Source: an uncultured Flavobacteriaceae bacterium
GTDB taxonomy: Bacteria; Bacteroidota; Bacteroidia; Flavobacteriales; Flavobacteriaceae
Assembly: GCA_943787295.1 (NCBI GenBank)
Contig: CALSLW010000001.1
Location: 985,001 to 1,049,000 of the forward strand
Direction: 5' to 3'
Length of the DNA stretch: 64,000 bases
The translations under genes and the position numbers were made by a program. Positions within the stretch are counted from its first letter, which is position 1. Each line of letters begins with the position of its first letter. The notes beneath the pieces are model-generated. The model saw only the letters and a list, made by a program, of their open reading frames with translations, did no database searches and was not told where the DNA came from. Below, piece by piece: positions 28,570 to 38,415 of this stretch.

Positions 28570-31175
28570 ATCAATTCTTTAGCTGCGTTAAGCGCAGCCG
28601 AAATGCCTTCTATATTTTTTCCTCCTGCAGTTGCAAAGAAAGGCTGGCCACCACCGCCACCTTGAATGTGCTTTCCAAGGTCACGTACAATCGCACCTGC
28701 ATTGAGATCTTTTGAAGCAACTAACTCTTTAGAAATATAACAACTTAGCACAGGTTTTCCGCCTTTTTTAGAGGCTAAGACTAAAAACAAATTGGTTTTG
28801 TTTTGCCCTAAAGAAAAAGCCAAATCTTTTATAGCTCCCCCATCGAGATCAACTTCCTTAATCAAAAAGTCAACATCGTTCTTAGTAGTCATTTCTGCTG
28901 CTAGAGATTGTTTTAGTGCCGCTAGCTGTAGCTTTGCTAGTCCTTGTAATTCTTTCTTTAGTTGGGAGGTTTCTTCTTGTAAGTTTTGGATCGCTTTTAA
29001 AGTATCCTGTGGCTGGTTTAAAAGCCCTTGTACTTGTTCCAACAATGCTGTTTGCTCTTCGAAATAGGCTTTAGCCGCATCTCCTGTAATCGCTTCAATT
29101 CGACGAATACCAGAGGCTACCGCTCCTTCTGAAGTGATTTTAAAGTGCCAAATATCTGCTGTATTTGAGACATGGGTTCCCCCACACAATTCAATGGATT
29201 GTCCAAAACGGATGGTACGCACGGTATCCCCGTATTTCTCTCCAAATAAAGCCATTGCACCTTGCTCCATGGCATCGGCTAGAATCGCTTCTCTATTTTC
29301 TTCTAAAGTCAACTGCTCTTGGATACGAGCGTTGACATATTGTTCTACTTGCTTAAGCTCTTCTGTGCTAACTTTTGCGTAATGCGAAAAATCAAAACGA
29401 AATTCTCCAGAATGCACCATGGAACCTTTTTGCTCTACGTGATCCCCTAAAACCTCTCTTAATGCTTGATGTAGTAAGTGGGTAGCGGTGTGATTACTCG
29501 AGGTGCGTTGACGCTGTTTTGCATCGACTACTGCTTTAAAGCCCTCTTCTAATTTAGTAGGAAGTGTCTCAGTAAAGTGTATGATAAGGTTGTTCTCTTT
29601 TTTGGTATTGAGGATATAGTAAATGTCCCCATTACTCGCTTCGAGATAGCCCTTGTCGCCCACTTGTCCACCACCTTCTGGATAGAAGGGAGTCAAGTTA
29701 AAAACCAGCTGATAAAAGTCTCCCTCTTTAGCGGTAGTCATTTTGCGATAGCGAGTCACTTTTACTTGGGTTTCTAGGGTATCATAGCCGACAAATTCTT
29801 CTAGCTCATCTTGGGCTAATACCACCCAGTCACCAGCTTTTGAAGAAGCCGCAGCTCTAGAACGATTTTTTTGTTGCTCCATAGAAGCTTTAAATCCTTC
29901 TTCGTCTACTGTATACCCTCTTTCACTTGCTATCAAAGCAGTTAAATCATAAGGGAATCCATAGGTGTCATAAAGCTCAAAAGCTTTTGCTCCGTCGAGT
30001 TCTTTTCCTTTGGTTCCCTTTAAAATAGCATCTAAAAGGATTAGTCCTTGATCTAAGGTTTTTAAGAAAGAATTCTCTTCTTCGCGAATCACATTAAAGG
30101 CCAACTTTTGCTCGCGCTTTAATTCTGGGAAAGCGTCTCCCATTTGTTTTTCTAAGGTTGACACCAAAAGGTGAATAAAGGCTTCCTTTTGGCCTAAGAA
30201 GGTAAAGCCATAACGAATGGCACGACGCAAGATGCGACGAATCACATAACCTGCTCCAGTATTGCTAGGCAGCTGTCCATCTGCGATAGAGAAGTAAACT
30301 GTACGCACGTGATCGGCAATCACGCGAATAGCGCGATCTACCTCTATCGAAGTCCCGTATTCTGTTTTTGTCAAGGCTTCAATCTCACGAATTAGGGGCG
30401 TAAAGACATCTGTATCATAGTTAGATTGCTTGTCTTGTAAGACCATGCAGAGGCGCTCAAAGCCCATTCCTGTATCGATGTGTTTTTCGGGTAATTGCTC
30501 TAGGCTCCCGTTTGCTTTACGATTAAATTCAATAAAGACTAAGTTCCATACTTCCACCACTTGTGGGTGGTCTTGATTGACTAAGTCAGCGCCAGAAACT
30601 TTTTGTTTTTCTTCTTCTGAGCGAATATCAACGTGAATTTCAGAGCAAGGTCCACAAGGCCCTTGATCGCCCATTTCCCAGAAGTTATCTTCTTTATTCC
30701 CTAAGAGAATTCTATCTTCTGGCACAAATTTCTTCCAAAAGTTATAGGCTTCCATATCGCGTTCAAGTCCCTCGCTTTGGTCGCCTTCAAAAATAGTGAC
30801 ATAGAGAATAGAAGGGTCGATTTTATAACGTTCGGTTAAAATCTCCCAAGCCCATGCAATGGCTTCTTCTTTAAAGTAATCTCCAAAGCTCCAGTTCCCC
30901 AACATTTCAAAGAAAGTATGGTGGTAGGTGTCAATTCCTACTTCTTCTAAGTCGTTGTGTTTTCCAGAAACACGGAGGCATTTTTGTGTATCAGCAACTC
31001 TTTTGCTTTTAGGGGTTTTATTTCCTAAGAAGAACTCTTTAAACTGGTTCATCCCTGCATTTGTAAACATCAAGGTTGGATCATCTTTGACCACCATGGG
31101 GGCAGAGGGAACAATCTGGTGTTGTTTTTCGTTGAAAAAATCTAAAAAGTGTTGGCGTATTTCAGCTGATTTCAT
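28566..31175 (-). CDS. alaS: alanyl-tRNA synthetase
   Basis: 869 residues, normal for the family. The N-terminal class II core begins [22 protein letters not shown] and carries [16 protein letters not shown]. The editing domain has the zinc-binding [12 protein letters not shown] (HxxxH) and the [11 protein letters not shown] (CxxxH) motifs. A C-terminal coiled-coil ([19 protein letters not shown]) and glycine-rich DHHA1 tail ([15 protein letters not shown]) complete it. Divergent from the M23 peptidase gene. Confidence 0.97.
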   Translation of the reverse strand: MKSAEIRQHFLDFFNEKQHQIVPSAPMVVKDDPTLMFTNAGMNQFKEFFLGNKTPKSKRVADTQKCLRVSGKHNDLEEVGIDTYHHTFFEMLGNWSFGDYFKEEAIAWAWEILTERYKIDPSILYVTIFEGDQSEGLERDMEAYNFWKKFVPEDRILLGNKEDNFWEMGDQGPCGPCSEIHVDIRSEEEKQKVSGADLVNQDHPQVVEVWNLVFIEFNRKANGSLEQLPEKHIDTGMGFERLCMVLQDKQSNYDTDVFTPLIREIEALTKTEYGTSIEVDRAIRVIADHVRTVYFSIADGQLPSNTGAGYVIRRILRRAIRYGFTFLGQKEAFIHLLVSTLEKQMGDAFPELKREQKLAFNVIREEENSFLKTLDQGLILLDAILKGTKGKELDGAKAFELYDTYGFPYDLTALIASERGYTVDEEGFKASMEQQKNRSRAAASSKAGDWVVLAQDELEEFVGYDTLETQVKVTRYRKMTTAKEGDFYQLVFNLTPFYPEGGGQVGDKGYLEASNGDIYYILNTKKENNLIIHFTETLPTKLEEGFKAVVDAKQRQRTSSNHTATHLLHQALREVLGDHVEQKGSMVHSGEFRFDFSHYAKVSTEELKQVEQYVNARIQEQLTLEENREAILADAMEQGAMALFGEKYGDTVRTIRFGQSIELCGGTHVSNTADIWHFKITSEGAVASGIRRIEAITGDAAKAYFEEQTALLEQVQGLLNQPQDTLKAIQNLQEETSQLKKELQGLAKLQLAALKQSLAAEMTTKNDVDFLIKEVDLDGGAIKDLAFSLGQNKTNLFLVLASKKGGKPVLSCYISKELVASKDLNAGAIVRDLGKHIQGGGGGQPFFATAGGKNIEGISAALNAAKELI

Positions 31176-31218
31176 TGTCTAAAAACGTTAAAACGCAAAT
31201 CTTGCATGCAAAATTTGT

Positions 31219-31226
31219 TATATTTG
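31219..31226 (+). promoter_or_regulatory. putative -7 element for the M23 peptidase-merR pair
   Basis: TATATTTG matches TAnnTTTG, with a TTG about 14 nt upstream (31202) as a weak -33 candidate. The ATG of the peptidase is 56 nt downstream. Confidence 0.45.
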
Positions 31227-31281
31227 TGGAACTTTTCATTTGCTACTGCAAAAGAAAACAAAATTTATAAGAAATCTGTTT

Positions 31282-32259
31282 ATGGCAAAGGTTAAATATT
31301 ATTACGATCCTGAAACGCTTTCTTACCGACCAATCCAAAGTGGTAAAACACTCAAAATCTCTAACTTCTTTTTGTTTTTGATTTCCTCTTTCTTGTTTGG
31401 ATTATTTACCCTTTTTGGTCTTTTAACTACTGATTTTTTAAACACTCCTAAGGAACTTTTACTCGAGAGAGAATTGAAGAATTATGAATTTCAATTTGAT
31501 CTACTCACACAGCGGCTAGAACAAATGGAAGGGGTAATGACCGAAATTGAAAATCGCGATAACGAAATCTATCGCGCTTATTTTGAGGCAAGTCCTATCC
31601 CAGAAGAGCAACGCCGTGCTGGTTTTGGGGGTGTAAATCGTTATAAAAAACTAGAGGGCTTTGGCAATTCTAATCAAATTATAGAAACCACTAAGCAAAT
31701 TGACATCCTCTCTAGAATGCTAGTGGTACAGTCAAAATCCTTAGAAGAAATTCAACAATTAGCCGAAAAGAAAGAAGATTTTCTTGCGGCAATCCCTACG
31801 ATACAGCCCATTAAAAAGGAAGACCTAAAACGCATGGCCTCTGGGTATGGATGGCGTATTGATCCATTTACTAAAAAGCGCAGAAAACACAAGGGGATGG
31901 ATTTCTCTGCTAATAGAGGCACTCCTATTTATGCCACTGGAGACGGGGTCATCAAAAGGGCCGATAATCGTTCTTCTGGCTATGGACGCCATATTCGAAT
32001 CGATCATGGATTTGGTTATGTTAGCCTTTATGCTCACTTAAATAAATACAATGTTCGCCGTGGTCAAAAAGTTAAGCGCGGGGATATTATTGGCTATGTT
32101 GGGAACACAGGACGCTCTGTCGCCCCCCACCTGCACTATGAAATTATAAAGGAGGGAGTTAAAGTCAATCCTTTGAATTTTTACTTAGACGATCTAAGTC
32201 CTGCCGAATTTGACGCCATCGTCAATCAGGCTTCGCAAGAGAATCAATCGTTAGATTAA
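31282..32259 (+). CDS. membrane-anchored M23 family metallopeptidase
   Basis: 325 residues from MAKVKYYYDPETLSYRPIQS; the track's 14 extra residues are not typical. One transmembrane helix (FFLFLISSFLFGLFTLFGLL), a coiled-coil linker (LLERELKNYEFQFDLLTQRL), then a LytM/M23 domain with HKGMDFSANRGTPIYATGDG and YAHLNKY ... HLHYEI, which retains the zinc ligands His, Asp and HxH. Probably a cell-wall endopeptidase or activator. It is 4 nt upstream of the MerR gene, so the pair is an operon. Confidence 0.93.
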   Translation: MAKVKYYYDPETLSYRPIQSGKTLKISNFFLFLISSFLFGLFTLFGLLTTDFLNTPKELLLERELKNYEFQFDLLTQRLEQMEGVMTEIENRDNEIYRAYFEASPIPEEQRRAGFGGVNRYKKLEGFGNSNQIIETTKQIDILSRMLVVQSKSLEEIQQLAEKKEDFLAAIPTIQPIKKEDLKRMASGYGWRIDPFTKKRRKHKGMDFSANRGTPIYATGDGVIKRADNRSSGYGRHIRIDHGFGYVSLYAHLNKYNVRRGQKVKRGDIIGYVGNTGRSVAPHLHYEIIKEGVKVNPLNFYLDDLSPAEFDAIVNQASQENQSLD

Positions 32260-32263
32260 TCTG

Positions 32264-32593
32264 ATGAAAATCAATTTACCTGAAAAAAGGTATTATTCTA
32301 TAGGAGAGGTCGCTAAGGCCTTTGGTGTCAACACCTCGCTATTACGGTATTGGGAAAAGGAATTTAAGCAAATTCAACCTAAGAAGAAAACCTCTGGTAT
32401 TCGCAAGTTCACTCCTGGAGACATTGAAAACATTCAGCTAATACATCATCTACTCAAAGAAAAAGGGATGACAATTGACGGGGCAAAGAATCAACTCTCT
32501 CAATCCCAAGACGCCGATAAAATCAAATTAAAACTGCTTAACCGCTTAGAGAAGATTAAAGCAGAATTGACTGCTCTTCGCGATAACCTTTAA
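32264..32593 (+). CDS. MerR family transcriptional regulator
   Basis: 109 residues. The N-terminal winged helix is textbook: YYSIGEVAKAFGVNTSLLRY, WEKEFKQIQPKKK, then FTPGDIENIQLIHHLLKEKG. It has no long effector-binding domain, only a short helical tail, so any signal is not obvious. It follows the M23 gene by 4 nt and converges on der with no gap. Confidence 0.93.
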   Translation: MKINLPEKRYYSIGEVAKAFGVNTSLLRYWEKEFKQIQPKKKTSGIRKFTPGDIENIQLIHHLLKEKGMTIDGAKNQLSQSQDADKIKLKLLNRLEKIKAELTALRDNL

Positions 32594-33898
32594 TTATTTC
32601 TTTCTAAAGAAAATATTAATCGGAACCCCATTAAAATCATAAATTTCGCGCAATTGATTTTCTAAGAATCGCTTATACGGATCCTTTACATATTGCGGAA
32701 GATTACAGAAAAATGCAAATTGTGGATATGGGGAAGGTAACTGTGTACAGAATTTAATCTTGACAAACTTTCCTTTGTTCGCTGGTGGCGGAGTCGCTTC
32801 TATAATCGGTAAAACAGTGTCGTTTAATTTCCTAGTAGGGATTCTGTTTGATCTTGATTGATATACCTTAACTGCCGTTTCAATAGCTTTAAAAATACGC
32901 TGTTTTGTCAAGGCAGAAATAAAGACAATAGGGACATCGACAAAAGGAGCGGTTTCTTTGCGAATTTCTTGTTCGAAACCTTTTGTCGTTTTATGGTCTT
33001 TCTCAACAAGGTCCCATTTATTAACTAGTATAACAATCCCTTTGTTATTGCGATGGGCGAGCCAAAAGATATTTTGGACTTGTCCATCAAAACCACGGGT
33101 AGCGTCTACGACTAATATCACCACATCACTATGCTCTATCGCGCGAACAGATCGCATGACAGAATAAAATTCAATGTCTTCTTTGACTTTCTTTTTTCTT
33201 CGGATCCCTGCGGTATCAACCAAGTTGAATTCGAAGCCAAAACGGTTGTATTTAGTATCGATACTATCCCTGGTGGTCCCAGCGATATCGGTAACGATAT
33301 ATCTTTCTTCTCCTATTAAGGCATTGATAAATGAAGATTTCCCGGCATTAGGTCTTCCAACAACCGCAAAGCGCGGCAGTTCGTCTGAATCATCCTTGAC
33401 TTGCTCTGGTAAAGAAGCGACTAAGTCGTCTAAGAGCTCACCCGTTCCACTCCCATTAATACCAGAAATATTGTAAATCTTTTCAAAGCCTAAACTATAA
33501 AACTCGACTGCATCATCTTGACGCATAGCGTTATCAACTTTATTAACGACTAAGAAAACGGGTTTTCTTGAACGGCGCAACAACTGGGCGACTTCTTCGT
33601 CCATTCCTGTTACTCCAGTTTCTACTTCTACCATAAAGACAATGGCATCTGCTTCATCAATGGCGAGTTCTACTTGCTTGTCAATTTCTTTCTCGAAAAC
33701 ATCTTCACTCCCTACAACATAACCTCCCGTATCGATTAGGGAAAATTCGACACCATTCCAGTCAGATTTTCCATAATGGCGATCACGTGTCACACCACTA
33801 ACGGCGTCGACAATCGCTTCACGCTTTTGGATCATTCGATTAAAAAAGGTGGATTTACCCACATTGGGGCGTCCAACAATCGCTACTATCGCACTCAT
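32594..33898 (-). CDS. der: ribosome biogenesis GTPase Der (EngA)
   Basis: 434 residues with two tandem GTPase domains: Walker A motifs [14 protein letters not shown] and [18 protein letters not shown] and DTAG switch II motifs, NKVD and NKWD guanine-specificity motifs. A C-terminal KH-like domain ends IRGVP-like ([15 protein letters not shown]). Needed for 50S maturation. The start follows a -7 element in the era-der gap. Confidence 0.97.
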   Translation of the reverse strand: MSAIVAIVGRPNVGKSTFFNRMIQKREAIVDAVSGVTRDRHYGKSDWNGVEFSLIDTGGYVVGSEDVFEKEIDKQVELAIDEADAIVFMVEVETGVTGMDEEVAQLLRRSRKPVFLVVNKVDNAMRQDDAVEFYSLGFEKIYNISGINGSGTGELLDDLVASLPEQVKDDSDELPRFAVVGRPNAGKSSFINALIGEERYIVTDIAGTTRDSIDTKYNRFGFEFNLVDTAGIRRKKKVKEDIEFYSVMRSVRAIEHSDVVILVVDATRGFDGQVQNIFWLAHRNNKGIVILVNKWDLVEKDHKTTKGFEQEIRKETAPFVDVPIVFISALTKQRIFKAIETAVKVYQSRSNRIPTRKLNDTVLPIIEATPPPANKGKFVKIKFCTQLPSPYPQFAFFCNLPQYVKDPYKRFLENQLREIYDFNGVPINIFFRKK

Positions 33899-33914
33899 GG
33901 AGGTAATTTTTATG

Positions 33915-33922
33915 CAAAAGTA
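33915..33922 (-). promoter_or_regulatory. putative -7 element for der
   Basis: Minus-strand TACTTTTG matches TAnnTTTG, 16 nt before the der ATG and just after a short AAAGG/CCTTT inverted repeat that may end era transcription. Confidence 0.45.
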
Positions 33923-33950
33923 ACCTTTTTAAAAGGATATAATGCGGGGA

Positions 33951-34838
33951 TTAGTACTTATAACCAAAGCGTTTTAATTGTCGCTCGTTCGAACGCCAAT
34001 CTTTATTGACTTTTACATAAAGCTCAAGATGAACTTTCTTAGTAAAAAAAGCTTGCAGTTTCATTCGTGCGCCTACCCCTACCTTTTTTAAAGCTGATCC
34101 TTTATGACCGATTAAAATTCCTTTTTGAGTCTCGCGCTCTACCATAATTAAGGAACGGATTTTAATGATTTTTTCGGTTTCTTTAAACTCCTCGGTCACC
34201 ACCTCAACAGCATAGGGAACTTCTTTATCATAATGCTGAAGAATTTGTTCTCTAATCGCTTCATTGACAAAAAAACGTTCTGACTTATCGGTCATTTGGT
34301 CTTTGGGATAATAGGGAGGAGAAAGTGGTAAAAGTGAAATGAGATGATCCAGTACTTCTTGCACAGAAAAACCTGTTTTAGCAGAAATAGGAAAAATATT
34401 GGCTTGAGGAAAAAGTCCTTGCCAGTGCTCTACAGAGGCAATTAAAGCCGCCTGATCTGTGGTATCAATCTTGTTGATTAAGACCAAAACAGGAATAGAT
34501 AATCGCTGTATTTTTTCAAATAGCTTTTGATCTTTCATCTGGGTCTCCCCCACCTCAAGCATATAGATTAAAACATCTGCATCTTCTAGCGCTGTCTTGA
34601 CAAAATCCATCATCGAAGATTGCATTTCATAGCTAGGGGTGATTACACCAGGGGTATCAGATAAAACCAATTGATAGTCCTCTGCATTAAGGATACCTAA
34701 AATACGATGTCTTGTGGTTTGTGCCTTCGGCGTAATAATCGATAGTTTTTCACCTACCCAGGCATTCATCAAGGTAGATTTCCCTACGTTAGGATTGCCA
34801 ACGATAGAAACAAAGCCAGCTTTATGGTTTTCATTCAT
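33951..34838 (-). CDS. era: GTPase Era (30S assembly)
   Basis: 295 residues. GTPase motifs GNPNVGKSTLMNAWVG, DTPGV and NKIDTTD are followed by the effector G-domain end SAKTGFSVQEVL and a C-terminal KH domain (ILIGHKGSALKKVGVGARMK) that binds the 16S 3' end. The -7 element lies 6 nt before the ATG, so the mRNA may be leaderless. It sits upstream of der on the same strand. Confidence 0.96.
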   Translation of the reverse strand: MNENHKAGFVSIVGNPNVGKSTLMNAWVGEKLSIITPKAQTTRHRILGILNAEDYQLVLSDTPGVITPSYEMQSSMMDFVKTALEDADVLIYMLEVGETQMKDQKLFEKIQRLSIPVLVLINKIDTTDQAALIASVEHWQGLFPQANIFPISAKTGFSVQEVLDHLISLLPLSPPYYPKDQMTDKSERFFVNEAIREQILQHYDKEVPYAVEVVTEEFKETEKIIKIRSLIMVERETQKGILIGHKGSALKKVGVGARMKLQAFFTKKVHLELYVKVNKDWRSNERQLKRFGYKY

Positions 34839-34844
34839 TTATTA

Positions 34845-34852
34845 CAAAGATA
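34845..34852 (-). promoter_or_regulatory. putative -7 element for era (leaderless mRNA)
   Basis: Minus-strand TATCTTTG matches TAnnTTTG. With usual spacing the transcript would start at or within a base or two of the era ATG (34838). Confidence 0.45.
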
Positions 34853-34996
34853 CACAAGAAGCACTCACACTCGTTTATTTTGATCAATATCTAAAGGGAG
34901 ATACACAATATGCACGAGACACACAGAATCATGAGGAGACAGGTGACACTGTGGATTATTACTTGCACACTACCTAGCCACCATATACACCCCATA

Positions 34997-35073
34997 GAGG
35001 TCCTCCCGGCCGGACCTCCCTGAGAAGCCCCCTCTTAATAAGGGGTATTTCGACTTTGCCACAGGGGGCTCAG
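34997..35073. repeat. GC-rich paired inverted repeats in an AT-rich gap
   Basis: Two adjacent hairpins. The first has arms GAGGTCC/GGACCTC around an 8-nt GC loop. The second has outer arms CTGAG and CCCCCT pairing with AGGGGG and CTCAG, and an inner CCCC...GGGG. The flanking gap (34853-35474) is AT-rich and has no gene I can support; a weak coding-like stretch near 35320-35435 (VLDFCATKSYELPSN) is too short to call. Confidence 0.6.
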
Positions 35074-35474
35074 TACTTCGAATGAAATTTTTTTCCAAAA
35101 AAATGGGTTAGGGGGGGGTTACTTCATAAATAAAATTTTCAGATTTTTTTCAGAAAATCACTTTTATACCTCTCGAAGTTTCTCCAGTATTTTGACCATT
35201 ACGTATGTGTCTATCTCTACAATGTGGTTTGGTTTTTTATCCATTAAATGGATTGTAGATTTTACAATTGGTTTTTTCAAAGGCGTTAGACTTAATTCTT
35301 AAAGGGTTCAAGTTGGATTGAAATTCACAAAAATAGATATCGAGTCTGTGTTAGATTTTTGTGCTACAAAATCCTATGAATTACCATCAAATGCGGGTTT
35401 TGAGTTAGAACTAAAAACACCTTCCTTTTTCTAAATTATATTCAAATAAACCATGTAGAACTTAAAAACTATCT

Positions 35475-35482
35475 TATATTTG
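35475..35482 (+). promoter_or_regulatory. putative -7 element for tRNA-fMet
   Basis: TATATTTG matches TAnnTTTG, 10 nt before the tRNA 5' end. Confidence 0.5.
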
Positions 35483-35492
35483 CAGTATAAAT

Positions 35493-35565
<73 letters not shown>

Positions 35566-35571
35566 CTAAAA

Positions 35572-35613
35572 CAAAAAAACGGTTATACTTTATAAAGTAT
35601 AACCGTTTTTTTT
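35572..35613 (+). terminator. intrinsic terminator after tRNA-fMet
   Basis: A perfect palindrome with arms AACGGTTATACTTTA/TAAAGTATAACCGTT is followed by eight T on the plus strand and preceded by an A-run, so it may work on both strands. Confidence 0.85.
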
Positions 35614-35660
35614 ATTTCTGAAGTGATAATTTGGTCTAATATTCTACAGATACCCATATT

Positions 35661-36521
35661 TTACTCAGTACAAGAACTCACATCAATTTCGCTGTATAAA
35701 TTTGGGTCGTGGTTTGGGTCTTCGACCGTATTAGCCATCATTGAAATTTTAACAATTTCGTCACTTGTAGAAAAACAAAGTTGATGAAAGTTGTCGTTAT
35801 CATTTATATCTACTATGGAAATAGGTACATGCGGTATTAGATCTCCAGAACAGTAAGAATAGCCAACATAGTACTGAAATAAGTCAGATTCAGTATCACC
35901 ACCTATAAACGGTGTGATACCACCATTCCAAGCAACTTGAACCGTTTGTGTTCCCGAATTACATTCATTCAGATTGCCATCAATTCTTTGGGCAAAGAAT
36001 AAACTTGGTCCATCAGCAAGCGGAATAACATTTGTGGTAGTGATTCCGTTTAAGTTTATGATTGCTGAACATACGGACTCTCCAGATAAAGTATCAGTTG
36101 TAAATAAATCCCCTACAACTCTAACTTCAACAGGTGGATTAATAACAGCGGTACCGAATTCACCTAAGAGAAGTACAGTTCGATTTTCTCCATTTTCATC
36201 TGCGGGGGCCATAGAAACACAAATAGGGGTATGTATATTTCCTAGGCTATCTATAACTTCAAAATCAGTTTCCGATAAACTGGATGCATCTAATGGGAAT
36301 TTAAAATTAACAGGCATACCATCTAACAGGCCTGCTTGTTGATTACATAAAAATAGACTTGGTAGTGCATTATCAAGTCCAAAAAAAGCCGACACAAGAG
36401 TATCTTGTATTTCTTCTGAAGCATATTCTCCTGTGCAATCATTAGTGACCTGTTCTTGAGGGTCTTCTTTTTTGTTACACGAAAACATGACACAGGCTAA
36501 TGGTAAATAAATCATTTTCAT
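35661..36521 (-). CDS. lipoprotein of unknown function whose signal peptide is read from the +1 frame of hchA
   Basis: About 286 residues from MKMIYLPLACVMFSCNKKED, a plausible Bacteroidota lipoprotein signal with the usual CNKKED after it. No known domain is recognised in the body (ISIVDINDNDNFHQLCFS and Cys pairs are visible). Its first 12-14 codons overlap the C-terminal coding sequence of hchA (FAHENDLFTISLCH) in another frame, so the start region belongs to a deletion junction. Whether it is expressed is unknown. Confidence 0.55.
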   Translation of the reverse strand: MKMIYLPLACVMFSCNKKEDPQEQVTNDCTGEYASEEIQDTLVSAFFGLDNALPSLFLCNQQAGLLDGMPVNFKFPLDASSLSETDFEVIDSLGNIHTPICVSMAPADENGENRTVLLLGEFGTAVINPPVEVRVVGDLFTTDTLSGESVCSAIINLNGITTTNVIPLADGPSLFFAQRIDGNLNECNSGTQTVQVAWNGGITPFIGGDTESDLFQYYVGYSYCSGDLIPHVPISIVDINDNDNFHQLCFSTSDEIVKISMMANTVEDPNHDPNLYSEIDVSSCTE

Positions 36522-37044
36522 GAGCAAATCTAAGTATTTTTCCAACATTTTCATCCGTAGGCATGTCAATCATTGCACCATGACCACCTGGAACGAAAAC
36601 AGCTGAATAAGAATCTGTATGTTCTCTTGAGGTGTTAATGAAGTCTGAAAGTTTAATTGGTTTTTCAAAGTTTGATTTGAGTTCTTTGTAAATGGCTTTA
36701 ACGTATTCGTCTTTTTTTGGGAAAGCCCACATTTCAAATACCACAGGCTTCCCAGTTGGAGTAGCAATTACAAATTCGAATCCTGCATTTTTCAAATGGA
36801 GCATAGGTAATAATGCTTCGACAGGGTGATTCCCTGTAGAAAAATATTTTCCATTTTCCATTTTCAGATTCTTTTTGTCTGTGAAAATTACCAAGATCTT
36901 TGACTTCTTCCCTCCATATTTTTTATAGGTGACATTTTCAAAATCTGTTTTGTCAGATACTCCCATTTTTAGTGCCATTTTGGATGGACTGTATGAGCCG
37001 TCTGATTCCAATTTTGGTGCAAAACCCAATATTTTTTTTAGCAT
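36475..37044 (-). pseudogene. hchA: HchA/Hsp31-type DJ-1 family protein, truncated after the catalytic Cys
   Basis: 189 residues against about 280 for HchA. The family core is clear: GKYFSTGNHPVEALLPMLHL, FEFVIATPTGKPVVFEMWAF, then SAVFVPGGHGAMIDMPTDE and the nucleophile-elbow region FTISLCH, where the family continues with LCHGPAA. Here it reads LCHVFV and stops. Everything after the catalytic Cys is lost to a fusion with the downstream lipoprotein. HchA members are glyoxalase/deglycase-type chaperones; this one is probably inactive. The adjacent Crp/Fnr gene is also broken. Confidence 0.85.
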
Positions 37045-37117
37045 AACTTTTTGTATTTATTTAAACATCAAAATTAGCCATGTGATTTTAGATTAAAATT
37101 ACCCTATGGTAATAAAT

Positions 37118-37687
37118 CTAGTTGTTTTTCATCCGAATTCTGCTCAAACTTTGTTGAGTTATACCAAGATAAGAGGCAATATGATAGTTGGGAACGTGTT
37201 GTTCTATATTAGGGTATTTCTCAATGAATAGATTATACCTTTCTTGGGCTGTTAACTGCAATTGATTTAAAATCCTTTTGTGCAAGCTAGCGATATGTTT
37301 TTCTAAGTTTTTTCTTTGAAACGGTTCGAATTCTGGAAATTGAGTGTATATATTATTAAGCTTAAGAGCATTGAATTCTATAACAACCGAATTAGTTATA
37401 GATTCAACTGTAAGTGAAGCTGGCTCATCATTGTAAATTGCCATAAAATCACTAATCCACCAATCTATGGTTGCAAATTGCAATGTATGCTCCTTACCTT
37501 CTTAGTCAATACAAAACGAACGAAGACTTCCATTGATAACAAAAAAAGTCTTTTTCACAGCTTGACCTTGTCGAATTAAAATTTCTCCTTTAGATACCTT
37601 TTTCTCTTTAGCTATAGAAAAGATATATTCCTCGGCTTCAGAGGAGAGATTAATTGAACTTCTAATTTTATTGATCAAGAACCGCAT
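37118..37687 (-). pseudogene. Crp/Fnr family regulator with one in-frame TAA
   Basis: Two track ORFs (37502-37687 and 37118-37483) are the same frame interrupted by a single TAA. The N-terminal part is a cyclic-nucleotide-binding-like fold (KGEILIRQGQAVKKTFFVIN, GSLRSFCID); directly after the stop the same frame reads EGKEHTLQFATIDWWISDFM and continues to a C-terminal helix-turn-helix (VPNYHIASYLGITQQSLSRI). The stop stands where family members have a Lys-type codon before EGKE, so a single AAA/AAG to TAA change is likely. The total, 189 codons, is normal. It is next to hchA, which it may have regulated. Confidence 0.85.
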
Positions 37688-37840
37688 GTGTTATTTTGTA
37701 ACTATTTTAAACATTTAGGTAAATATAATCGTTTAAAAACATTACCATTTTTTAAAATAAGACTAACCAAATTATGAGTATATATCAATTCTCATGGAGA
37801 AAGACTTAAGTTCTATATTTCCAATGAGTTATCTACTATA

Positions 37841-37868
37841 AACCTCACTTTTAAAAGAGGGTTTTTTT
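37841..37868 (+). terminator. possible intrinsic terminator with no obvious upstream gene
   Basis: AACCTC pairs with GAGGGTT across a TTTTAAAA-rich loop, followed by seven T. No plus-strand gene lies within about 2 kb upstream. The wider gap 37688-38364 is AT-rich; it holds only a 41-codon ORF (37948-38073, MSNLIQQFKSHNQ) that I cannot support as a gene. Confidence 0.4.
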
Positions 37869-38364
37869 ATTTCCCCTAAAACCTATTCGTATATTTGTTG
37901 TTTAAATTCTCAAAAGTCTCTCCTTCGATAAAATCTATATTGGATATATGTCCAACCTTATTCAACAATTTAAATCTCATAATCAGTTAGCAACAAAAGA
38001 ATACACCATTAGATACCGCCTATGGGAAGTGATTCATGTGGAAGTTTTTCAAACCAAAAAAACAGGCAGTTAACAGGGAACGCTAACAAAATTCGACTAA
38101 TTATTGCCTTAAAACTCAAAATAGTCTAAGGATTTTATCCTTTTTTATAAAAACATTTATCCAACAAATTAATATAGTGAATAATAGGTGATTCTGATTA
38201 GACTTCAAAATACTTATTATCAGTCTTTTACATCTGTTTGAGTTTTTTGTTTAACTTTTCTTAAAAACTATCTAATATTAATTTAAAATTTAATTTTAGT
38301 GTTTGAAATTAATTTTTAGATTTACAACATCAATTCTACACAAATGAATTGGTTTATGGTTAGA

Positions 38365-38395
38365 AGTCCTCGAGCTCTGTTCGAGGGCTTTTTTT
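38365..38395 (+). terminator. strong intrinsic terminator just upstream of the TonB receptor
   Basis: Arms AGTCCTCGA/TCGAGGGCT with a 7-nt loop are followed by a T-run. It ends about 20 nt before the receptor ATG (38416). No gene is recognised upstream on this strand, so it ends a lost gene, a small RNA, or acts as an attenuator. Confidence 0.75.
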
Positions 38396-38415
38396 ATTCC
38401 CTATCTTTACGAGGT

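Noticed and set aside
35320-35435. Coding-like stretch (VLDFCATKSYELPSN) between era and tRNA-fMet
   Set aside because: Short, no start and interrupted upstream by a stop; possibly a remnant but not supportable.
37775-37872. Integrase-like reading YINSHGERLKFYISNE in the gap
   Set aside because: It has no start, overlaps a terminator and is too short to place in a family.
37948-38073. 41-codon ORF starting MSNLIQQFKSHNQ
   Set aside because: No motif, no recognisable relative and no promoter; kept only as a note in the gap description.
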